64,000 nt of DNA from Debaryomyces hansenii CBS767 (lineage: Eukaryota > Ascomycota > Pichiomycetes > Serinales > Debaryomycetaceae), in assembly GCF_000006445.2 (NCBI RefSeq), contig NC_006049.2, forward strand, positions 1,674,001-1,738,000. The letters are read 5' to 3'. Shown here piece after piece: positions 1 to 8,140 of this stretch. The first letter of the stretch is position 1. Every line of letters starts with the position of its first letter. The notes under the pieces are model-generated. The model worked only from the letters and a program-made list of their open reading frames with translations. It was not told the DNA's origin and did not search any database. The position numbers were made by a program, and so were the translations under genes.

Positions 1-2076
1 AGACCAGCGGGTCCGTTATAGGCCAAAATAAGCGATGACATGGGAGCAAAAGTGTAACGGTTGGACAATTGCCAGTGCCGCACACACCGCGAACTAGATG
101 CAAGTGCGAGTACCCTTGCACCAGAGCTAGTTACATAATAGGTAAAGTCGTAGGGAAGTTGGGGTTGGGTTTGCGAAAAGCATGTAGTAGGAACGCATTC
201 AGCCGAGGGACATCAAATCTACCCAATAGCAGGCATGTTGTATCGGCTGCAAATTGACAGAGATGCGCGACGTACCTAATTGAGTCCACCATTGTTTACA
301 TGGGCTCAACGGTGCACGGTGGCACTTTTCGCTTGTTAACAATAGTTGAGCTACCATGTAAGGTCACAAAAGGTAGCGGTGCAGGTAGCTCGTAATTGGG
401 GCGCACTGTTAGAATGTCTCACATTTGGGCCTGGGCGTCCGCTGGCCGAGAGATGGGCTTGAAGGGGTGAGGGAGACTTTCACCTTCACCTTCAACGAAC
501 AATAAATAGTTTATTATAACAATGGTCTACTGACTTAAGAAATCTCCCAAATGCTAGCAACGCGCGTTTGCTTCGGACCTTAGACAGTCTTAAGTGTAGT
601 GTCGGGCAGATGACGGGCAGGGATTGAGGGCTCCTGCATACGATGAAGTGTTTTTTCCCTTGATAGGAAACGTATGTAGACGAGGATCCGCAAACGGACA
701 GTATTATGCAGATACCATCCACCAAGTTCGCCGAGTTATGCATATCGACCGGTTTATAGGGGAATGTAAACAAGAGTTTGGGATAATGATAGCGTCTGGT
801 ATGTACATATGAGGTAGGGCCGATTGCTAAAGGTAAAACTTCAACCGTATGCTCTCTGTGTAGCCCTGTCTAAAACACCCTACACCTCTCTGTGTAGCCC
901 TGTCTAAAACACAACGCTTCAGGAATCACAACAATCTACAATTGTAACAATAGATAATAATCTACAATATTGCGATAAATTAACAACAGATGCACCGGCC
1001 CATCCAACAACCACCGATGGGGTAAGTTCCGGTGGCCTACATATACAACATATGTATGGATGTTACAATAAGAAAATCCGTACACCGGAAAGAGGAAATC
1101 CGAGAAGCGCAAGTGTGTCAGACTTGCTGTTTTCCTTGCGCTGTCATCAGGCCATGAGCCAAATGGCTCACTTACTTCTTGTTTTGTGTAAACGAACCTT
1201 GCGCTATTCTTGGAAGGGCTCTAGAAATAAAGCCTGATGCACTTACGATGAACTATCGTGGATGCATTGTATTTAGCTATATCATTTGAGCCCATGGTGC
1301 ATTTAATGATTAGTTGGAAAAAGAGGACGAGGAGAAATAGGCTATAGTGCGAGTTGCTGTACCAATAGATGCTTCTCTATACTGTATAATATAACTAGAT
1401 AGTGTGTTGTATTATACCTGCAATGAATATAGTGAATACTAACACCCCGCTAATATTGGTGCACTAATATAGTAATAGTGATAGTAAAAGGACTCCATAT
1501 TTAATCTATAGTGTCTACCAACCACCCTAAATACGCACTCCAGCCGTAGCATTCGCTTAACTTAGTTTGTCTGTAGAAGCTAATTGCCTCCCTACGCCTC
1601 TAAAATCTATGACCCCTGCGAACTGGTTTACATGATCATTTCGCACGAGATACCTGCGCTGGTGCTTAATGTCCTTGTGACAATGACCTTACCGATAAGA
1701 TAAACGGGGTACGATGGAAATTGGCATAAACTTGCGAGTCTAATTGGGTAAAAGCTGGTTCTGGTACAACTTTACACTAGTACAGTATATTGTATGTAAT
1801 TTTTTATAGTCTGTCATTACCAGGTTACTTGAGTGTTTAACGCAGAATACGTCAGTATATAACTAACCGACTAGTGCAAGTCCTAGATCATTTATATGAA
1901 ATTAGCAAACAGTTGATTTATTTTCATGCGAAACAATACAGTTTTGGTCCTTGGCATTCGTTGTATATAATACAAGGATTGGCACCATATAATATTCTTT
2001 ACGTTTGACAGTTTTTACTGATTTAATTGATTTGGATCAGTAATTAGGACATATACTATTCGTAGACGGATATAGA
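1..2076. other. 2-kb non-coding region upstream of the Usp-like gene
   Basis: No convincing gene is present. The longest open frames (at most about 93 codons, mostly with non-ATG starts) have no recognisable protein features. The stretch holds a perfect 27-bp direct repeat (852-878 and 886-912), GC-rich patches around 420-480, and a possible 5'-UTR intron (1792-1874). It is long for a yeast promoter, so it may also serve a divergent gene lying to the left of the window. I saw no LTR, tRNA or snoRNA signature in it. Confidence 0.6.
852..912. repeat. 27-bp perfect direct repeat, 7-bp spacer
   Basis: Two identical 27-base copies lie at 852-878 and 886-912, a period of 34. Each begins CTCTCTGTGTAGCCC and ends CTAAAACAC. 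The spacer is 7 bases. The repeat sits about 1.2 kb upstream of the first gene, in non-coding DNA. It could be a duplicated regulatory element or a simple replication-slippage duplication; the sequence does not decide. Confidence 0.9.
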
Positions 2077-4011
2077 ATGTCCACTTCAACGATACAACCA
2101 CAGGCAGAATCGCCATTTGCTAGACGGGTATCATTTAACAACTTAAGCCCCGATTATATCGATGAGGATGATTTATCGACGCCTTACACTAAGAACAACG
2201 GCCAGGGAGTAGATATACGGTTCAAAGAGATCAATTATGGGAGTCCTGGGTCAGGAACATCGGGACCATCGCTTTTTAAGGATTTTCCCAAGATGTATAG
2301 TGGTGGAGGAGACAATTATACCAGCTCGCGCAAGCGGTACCATTTGCCAGACCCACCATCGAAATCGATATTGAAGAACAAGCTCAACCCAGTACAGGCA
2401 CAGCATAACTTAGAAGTCGGTGAGACAGACGGTATAAACTACCACGAAGACTTGAACGAGATCGCCAGAAGCGGGACTTCTGCGATATATGATTCCGACG
2501 ACGAAGAAGACGACGACGAGGACAGAAATGACGAACAAGTAGAACCTGGGAGACGTAAATCGTACGTCGGTATGTCAGACGAAGAGTTGATGGCATTGGA
2601 CCCCCAGTATATCAACACCAAATCCAAGGTTTCGGATGTGGGGCAGTTTCGATTCGACTCTCAGAAAACTTACTATCTTCCTTCGTCCAGGAGAACATCG
2701 GCCAATGTAATTAGCAAGGCTACATATCCTTCATCCAACGAGAATAACTACAAATCGATAAGCCTCTCGGTTAAACATAATGATTACGATCTGACAACGG
2801 CGAGTAGAACATTGCTCACGGTCATCTCAGGAAGAAAGCATACATGGAATTCCCTCGATTGGCTCTTAATGATAGGAAATAAGCAAGAACCATCATTTTT
2901 GAATGATGGTGATTACTTGGTAGTTACGAGTTTCATTCCCGCAAAGTTTATAAGTCAGCAGGAGAAGAAGAAAAAACGCACGGCCGATGAGTTATTGCTA
3001 GCAAAATGTGAAAACTTGTTAAATTATATAACCCGTGAATTACCTGTGGATTTAAGAGTTAAGATCACGGTGGAGTTCATCACTGATCAAGCATCTGAGG
3101 ACTCGGCAATATCCACCAAAAATAAGACTGGCATCAAGTATATGCTTGCCCACATTTTCAGACAATATCAACCAATGTTGGTAATAATCGGCAATAAGTC
3201 TACCAACTTGAATTTCAAGTATCCCTTAAGAATGAAGCGTAATTCGGAATCAAAACCCAGTACTGTAGCTACAGGCATTCCACGCTCTTCACTTCCTAGT
3301 GACTTGAAACGACACTCACTTCCTTCACCTGGTACTTTCCAGAAAAGAGCGAAAGACGACTACATGATCAAGTTTAGTTCTTATATTATTAAGTATTCCA
3401 CTGTTCCGGTGATAGTAGTGGGAAATGTAACTAAATTTCACCAAATGCCCCGAAATTCAAGTAAAAGCTCAGGGACATCTATTTATACCTCATCAAACGA
3501 GTCAATTGAAAGTTATGTAAGATCGCCCACTGAAGAAAAATTAACAGAATTAGATTTAGATTTGAAGACGGAGGTTAATAATTTATTGAATTTGGATAGC
3601 GTGGATAAATTCCAACGTATATTATCGTCAATTTCAGACAAGTCTTTAAGTGAGCTGAATAATTATCTCGAAGCTTTGAAAAGCAGAGACCTGTCATCGG
3701 GTGGATTAAAATTTGACGATTCCGTTATCTTCAACAATAAAATGCATTCTATTTATAATTCACAGTTTCAGAATCGCAACAATAATCAGAACAACAGCGA
3801 TAAAATGTATAAAGTGAAATCAATGATATCATATGACGAAGAAGAAGAACGTAAGAATGACAAGTTAAGGAACAATAAAAAAGAAAAGTCTTTGAATTCG
3901 ATTAATTCAACGAAGTCAACAAAACCAGACAATGCATCTCTTGGAAGCGGTGACGAAGACAAAAAACCTAGAAAAAAATCATTTTGGAAAAAAATTGGGT
4001 TAAAGAAATAA
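2077..4011 (+). CDS. Universal-stress-protein-like domain protein
   Basis: Encodes 644 residues. The N-terminal ~200 residues are disordered and acidic (a DSDDEEDDDEDRND stretch near 140-153). Residues ~240-450 form a Usp/HUP-like alpha-beta fold: a TLLTVISGRKHTWNSLDW opening, a central YLVVTSFIPA strand, then PMLVIIGNKS and VPVIVVGNVTK strands, interrupted by a Ser/Arg-rich insert. The C-terminus is a coiled, Lys-rich tail ending KKSFWKKIGLKK. Fungal proteins of this layout are mostly uncharacterised phosphoproteins linked to stress by domain only; no substrate is known to me. The start is the first in-frame ATG, and the gene lies 133 bp upstream of BRE2 on the same strand. The fold assignment is fair, the function unknown. 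Confidence 0.75.
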   Translation: MSTSTIQPQAESPFARRVSFNNLSPDYIDEDDLSTPYTKNNGQGVDIRFKEINYGSPGSGTSGPSLFKDFPKMYSGGGDNYTSSRKRYHLPDPPSKSILKNKLNPVQAQHNLEVGETDGINYHEDLNEIARSGTSAIYDSDDEEDDDEDRNDEQVEPGRRKSYVGMSDEELMALDPQYINTKSKVSDVGQFRFDSQKTYYLPSSRRTSANVISKATYPSSNENNYKSISLSVKHNDYDLTTASRTLLTVISGRKHTWNSLDWLLMIGNKQEPSFLNDGDYLVVTSFIPAKFISQQEKKKKRTADELLLAKCENLLNYITRELPVDLRVKITVEFITDQASEDSAISTKNKTGIKYMLAHIFRQYQPMLVIIGNKSTNLNFKYPLRMKRNSESKPSTVATGIPRSSLPSDLKRHSLPSPGTFQKRAKDDYMIKFSSYIIKYSTVPVIVVGNVTKFHQMPRNSSKSSGTSIYTSSNESIESYVRSPTEEKLTELDLDLKTEVNNLLNLDSVDKFQRILSSISDKSLSELNNYLEALKSRDLSSGGLKFDDSVIFNNKMHSIYNSQFQNRNNNQNNSDKMYKVKSMISYDEEEERKNDKLRNNKKEKSLNSINSTKSTKPDNASLGSGDEDKKPRKKSFWKKIGLKK

Positions 4012-4143
4012 AATGTTAGGAAATGTATAGGATAGGATAGGGTAGATATAAGACAAAGAGTTTCTTTAATCGTGAATTGCGTAGTAATAGTATATAGGAT
4101 AAAACTATTCCAAAAATAAAGCGAGTATTTAGTGCGTGGTGAT

Positions 4144-5730
4144 ATGAAAAAACAAGCTAACAGAAGTAGAAATTTCAATTTAGCATACATTATGGAGACA
4201 ATTGATAAAACAAACACATCAGATCAACCTGAATTGGATGCTCCTACGGAGCCATCAATGAATGCTTCAATTGAACCGCAGGTGAAAGAGGAGACCCTTG
4301 ATAATGAAGCACAGGCTCCAATCCCAATGTCTATCACACCTCATCAATATTCGACCAGATCAAAAGATAAGAAGGACAACGATAACACTTTGAAATCACA
4401 GTTGAAACAGAAACAACACAATGTGATAGTCCAACCTCGTTTAAAACCCGTTCCATTTAAGAAATTGGATTTAACTAAGAACGATGGGAAGGAACCTATT
4501 AAGCAGTTAATAAAGAAAATGAATAATAAAGATAGCTTTTATCAATCTGATGACCATCCATTTAACAAAAGAGGCTTTAAATATAAACCTTGTAAACCCA
4601 ATCCTCTGTTTCCATCGAACTTGTACTCTACAACTGACTTACCTCCGTTCATCGTCCGTCCAAGTTATTTTGATAGATCGCAGGGTATAATATTCAATAA
4701 TGATATGAGTTCTGTATCAACTTTGCAAGGGTGGAGATCAGTGAGAAGTAATATTGGTGTCAGGGAAGGAAAACATTATGTTGAATTTAACATTATAAAT
4801 GCAAATACTACTGGCGATAAGAGCCACGTACGAATTGGGTTCGCTCGCAAAGAAGCAAGTTTAGAAGCCCCAGTAGGGTTTGACGGTTATGGCTATGGAT
4901 TAAGGGATTTAAATGGACAGAAAATTACATTAAGTAGGCCAATGGATTTCATGAAAAATTGCAAAGAGATAGACACTGCCGGATTTAAAAGCGGTGATGT
5001 AATTGGTATGCTTATTGAGTTACCACCTTTAAAAGAACAAAAACAGGCAATTGAAAGCTTTATTAACCAGAAACTCAGAGAAAAAAATACCCAATCTAAT
5101 GACAATCATCCTAGTAAGAAAAAGCGTAAGACAAAGAAAAATAGTGAAATCGATAATGACGATGAAAAATATACCAAATATGATAATATTTCAAGAGATC
5201 AAATCCCAATCAAGTATAAAAATGCATTATATTATGAACAATATGAATATACTACTACAAAGAAAATGGATCATTTGTTAAACCCTGTAACGGTTTTTGG
5301 AGAGAAGGCTATTTTGGAAAATGCAGTTAACTCAGGGGAAGCTACGAATTTACAAAACATACCAAATTCTAAGATTTCCGTATTTAAAAATGGTATTGAA
5401 ATTGGGGTAATGTTTGAAAACTTGTACTCGTTCTTACCTACGTATCTTGAAGATAGCGAATTAAATGTCTCATACAATACAAGGCAACTGCAAAACTCTA
5501 GTTACAAAAATACAGATGACGGTTCATTAGGATATTATCCAATGCTTTCCGTGTTTCAGGATGGGGTTGTGGGCATTAATCCTGGCCCTGATTTTAAATT
5601 CCCAATTGCTGGTTTAAATAAGGATGTAAGACCGATCAGCGAAAGATATAACGAAAATGTAGTAGAAGGATGGTACTGGGATCTCATTGATGAGATCGAA
5701 GCGGAATACTTAGATAGCTTTGACGTATAG
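4144..5730 (+). CDS. BRE2: COMPASS subunit Bre2 (Ash2-like SPRY protein)
   Basis: Bre2 is the Ash2-type subunit of COMPASS (Set1C), the nuclear histone H3 lysine-4 methyltransferase complex. The protein has a disordered N-terminus (~1-150) and then a SPRY domain: FIVRPSYFDRSQGIIFNN, GWRSVRSNIGVREGKHYVEF, VRIGFARKEA, GFDGYGYGLRD and FKSGDVIGMLIELP. A Lys-rich insert (KKKRKTKKN) splits the SPRY fold, as in yeast Bre2, and the C-terminus resumes with SVFKNGIEIG. The length (528 aa) is close to the S. cerevisiae protein (~505). The open frame reaches a GTG at 4132; real starts are ATG 4144 or ATG 4192 (METIDKTN, 512 aa), and I give the longer. Confidence 0.85.
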   Translation: MKKQANRSRNFNLAYIMETIDKTNTSDQPELDAPTEPSMNASIEPQVKEETLDNEAQAPIPMSITPHQYSTRSKDKKDNDNTLKSQLKQKQHNVIVQPRLKPVPFKKLDLTKNDGKEPIKQLIKKMNNKDSFYQSDDHPFNKRGFKYKPCKPNPLFPSNLYSTTDLPPFIVRPSYFDRSQGIIFNNDMSSVSTLQGWRSVRSNIGVREGKHYVEFNIINANTTGDKSHVRIGFARKEASLEAPVGFDGYGYGLRDLNGQKITLSRPMDFMKNCKEIDTAGFKSGDVIGMLIELPPLKEQKQAIESFINQKLREKNTQSNDNHPSKKKRKTKKNSEIDNDDEKYTKYDNISRDQIPIKYKNALYYEQYEYTTTKKMDHLLNPVTVFGEKAILENAVNSGEATNLQNIPNSKISVFKNGIEIGVMFENLYSFLPTYLEDSELNVSYNTRQLQNSSYKNTDDGSLGYYPMLSVFQDGVVGINPGPDFKFPIAGLNKDVRPISERYNENVVEGWYWDLIDEIEAEYLDSFDV

Positions 5731-5742
5731 ATTGCTACCTAA

Positions 5743-6564
5743 TTAATTATACAACGAATTTGGATCAACCCCGATCCTTGTCGGATCCATATTTGATAAT
5801 TCATTTCCTGGCCAATTGTACGAACAATTAGAGTAGTTGGGACATCTTCCCTTATTAGATTCATTCCTCATATAAATATCTAAGCACTTGTAATGAAAGT
5901 TTATTTGACAATCAACCACAGGGCAGCCAATTCCCAAAGTATTAATTTCATTGCATTGGTGGCAACTAAATATCTTGCCATTAGATTCTGAATTACTTAT
6001 TCCATATCTATCTATCAAGTATCGTTTTAATTCACTTAGTGATCGTATAGACAATATTAATCGATCTTTAAATGTAAGGCTAAACCATCCGTCATCAATA
6101 AATTTGGTAATCACTGACCCGGCTTCCTTCATAGTCTTGTTTAAACTACCAGCAACCTTTTGCGTCGCATTCACAACTCCAATGGAAAATTCTATACCAC
6201 TTGACTCAACTAGTTCATCTACTATTTGTTTGATTGTATCAAGTTCGTTTACGGAATAATTTGTATTTCCTTTAACCACTTCATTAGATACAGTATTAAT
6301 TATCACATAATATAGCTGCCCCGATACCTGATGTCTGATCTTGTCAATTTTAAGTCCATGCGAGCTAACTTTACTATTTATTGATGTTATATGCTCTTGT
6401 AAAACATCTTCCAATGTCTTATCATTTAATAGGTCCGGATTAAGCTTCTGTACAATCGTACCAAATTTCTGGTCTAATTCATTATGGCTGATATATCGAA
6501 CGGATATTATGTAAGTAAGCAAAACTCTATGTACTTCCGAATATTCGATTCCTTCATTCGACAT
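5743..6564 (-). CDS. NSE1: Smc5-Smc6 complex subunit Nse1, RING-like
   Basis: Nse1 is a non-SMC element of the Smc5/6 complex, acting in DNA repair and replication-fork stability; it pairs with Nse3 and carries a variant RING. The 273-residue protein opens with winged-helix-like sequence (EVHRVLLTYIISVRYISHNELD, then the FTFKDRL-like region near 165) and ends with a Cys/His cluster: CHQCNEINTLGIGC, VVDCQINFHYKCLD and GRCPNYSNC. That is the C4HC3 variant RING expected for the family. The ATG at 6564 fits. It is convergent with BRE2, the stops being 12 bases apart, and divergent from the CRH gene. Confidence 0.88.
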   Translation of the reverse strand: MSNEGIEYSEVHRVLLTYIISVRYISHNELDQKFGTIVQKLNPDLLNDKTLEDVLQEHITSINSKVSSHGLKIDKIRHQVSGQLYYVIINTVSNEVVKGNTNYSVNELDTIKQIVDELVESSGIEFSIGVVNATQKVAGSLNKTMKEAGSVITKFIDDGWFSLTFKDRLILSIRSLSELKRYLIDRYGISNSESNGKIFSCHQCNEINTLGIGCPVVDCQINFHYKCLDIYMRNESNKGRCPNYSNCSYNWPGNELSNMDPTRIGVDPNSLYN

Positions 6565-6667
6565 TTTTCTCCTCTGCTAGATGGATGTTTTCGTTATGCT
6601 GATCGAAAGATCAGAATTTTTATTACGCTCGAGCCGCATATTGGTTACAAAAAAAAAATTGCTGCAA

Positions 6668-6675
6668 TATAAAAA
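6668..6675 (+). promoter_or_regulatory. TATA-like element of the CRH-family gene
   Basis: TATAAAAA lies 85 bases upstream of the ATG at 6753, a normal distance for a yeast TATA box. It is inferred from motif and position only. Confidence 0.4.
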
Positions 6676-6752
6676 CCACAATTATCTGAATCTACTTTTT
6701 GAATCAAATATACCATCATAATCTTACATTTAGGAAGATACAATACCAAGAT

Positions 6753-7889
6753 ATGAATTTCAAAATAACCGCAATTATATTACTGATTCTAGGGAGGTGC
6801 TTATTGATCGGTGCCAATGATTTCGAATTGCTAGAAGCATGCACTTCATTGGATGATCCTAATTGTGTAGCAGAAGCTCAAGGTATACATAAACCTACAC
6901 AGCAGTTCCTCGCTGGGGGACAAGAAAATCTTCAGGTCTCGTCAGATCCACCCATTGTTCAATATTATGACTCGGGACTCAAGTTTTCGGTTCGCAAGAG
7001 GTTTGATAACCCGTCAATCCTGTCAACTTTTGAAGTCTTGTACGGCAGGGCCGAAGTCGAATTAAAGGCTTCGCATGGATCGGGGATCATCTCATCTTTT
7101 TATCTACAGAGCAAGAACTTGGATGAAATTGACGTGGCCGAAACGTTTGGCAGTAACCCTTATGCATTCCAAACCAACTTTTTTATAAAGGGAAATACGT
7201 CTACGCATGATAGAGGTGGATACCACGAAATGGACGTCCCTCCTATGGACGAGTTCCATAAGTACGGCATCGAGTGGACGGAGGACAAGATTGTCTGGCT
7301 GCTTGATGGAGAAGTCATTAGAGTCGTGACGAACGACCACCCTCAAGGGTTCCCCCATGCACCTATGTATATCAAGTTTAGCTTATGGGCCGGGGGTGAC
7401 GAATTGAATGAGCCAGGAACGATTGACTGGTCTGGAGGTAGAACAAACTACGAAGAATTACCATACACCATGTACATCAAGAATCTCCATGTCGTTGACT
7501 ACTCAACTGGCTTCCAACATAGGTATGGCGACAGCTTGGAGGATTGGATTACGAATGACAATTCAGATAATAAATGGGCATCCCGGAACAGGTTCGAAAT
7601 AACAGAAAATGCCTTTAGAGACTTCGATTCAAGCGTTCGTTCAAAGAATGATAAAGACTCTAAATATGAACGAACTCCCAAAGAGAAAACTACGCCGTCT
7701 GTAGGTAAGCCAAAAATCGTCAGTAGCGAAAAATATCAACAGGCGACACCTTCTGACACAAAAATCGAAGAAACCAATCAAAACAACACCATTGCAGCTA
7801 CCAGTATAGGTGTCTCGAATAGAAATCGATGGATTATTATGTTAGAGGCTGTAGCTGCCGAATTGTTAGTATTACTTCTAGTACTTTAA
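6753..7889 (+). CDS. GPI-anchored GH16 Crh-type cell-wall transglycosylase
   Basis: Crh enzymes cross-link chitin to beta-glucan at the cell surface. The protein (378 aa) starts with a signal peptide (MNFKITAIILLILG...). GH16 strands follow: YGRAEVELKASHGSGIISSFYL, the catalytic segment DEIDVAE (E125-I-D-V-A-E130), KYGIEWTEDKIVWLLDG, then the family-typical LWAGGD, GTIDWSGG and YTMYIKNLHVVDYSTG. A Ser/Thr/Lys-rich linker leads to a hydrophobic tail (LEAVAAELLVLLLVL) that looks like a GPI signal. The catalytic motif has one extra residue compared with the compact ExDxE form I know from Crh1/Utr2. An upstream TTG extension was trimmed to this ATG. CRH12 or CRR1-like are candidate names; I cannot choose. 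Confidence 0.85.
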   Translation: MNFKITAIILLILGRCLLIGANDFELLEACTSLDDPNCVAEAQGIHKPTQQFLAGGQENLQVSSDPPIVQYYDSGLKFSVRKRFDNPSILSTFEVLYGRAEVELKASHGSGIISSFYLQSKNLDEIDVAETFGSNPYAFQTNFFIKGNTSTHDRGGYHEMDVPPMDEFHKYGIEWTEDKIVWLLDGEVIRVVTNDHPQGFPHAPMYIKFSLWAGGDELNEPGTIDWSGGRTNYEELPYTMYIKNLHVVDYSTGFQHRYGDSLEDWITNDNSDNKWASRNRFEITENAFRDFDSSVRSKNDKDSKYERTPKEKTTPSVGKPKIVSSEKYQQATPSDTKIEETNQNNTIAATSIGVSNRNRWIIMLEAVAAELLVLLLVL

Positions 7890-8140
7890 TAGAATAAATA
7901 AACAAAAGTCGTGCATATGACGTAATTGAATTCGGCTTCAGAAGCTCCGGAGTTGGTGCATCGGATGATCAAGAACATTAATATAGTAGACAAGACCTTT
8001 AGTCAATTTCGAAGCATATTTGACCATTAAGACTTGTCAATTAGAGACGGAGAAGGGCGGTACAATCACTGATTAATTGAATTAAAGATACACATTTATA
8101 GTTCTTTTTCGCTTGACATTGCTAATAGAATAAGTTAAAG

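Noticed and set aside
492..773. 93-codon minus-strand open frame in the first 2 kb
   Set aside because: No domain, Cys-rich random-looking composition and no homology I recognise; it lies over an equally open plus-strand frame, which suggests chance.
1438..1500. Short repeats (CTAATAT, TAGTGATAGT) considered as an LTR remnant or centromere mark
   Set aside because: No terminal TG/CA pair, no primer-binding site, no target duplication and no retroelement coding sequence nearby.
3786..4217. 143-codon minus-strand frame over the end of the Usp-like gene
   Set aside because: Phe/Leu/Ser-rich complement of a Lys/Glu-rich coding tail; it starts at a TTG-type codon and spans the BRE2 start.
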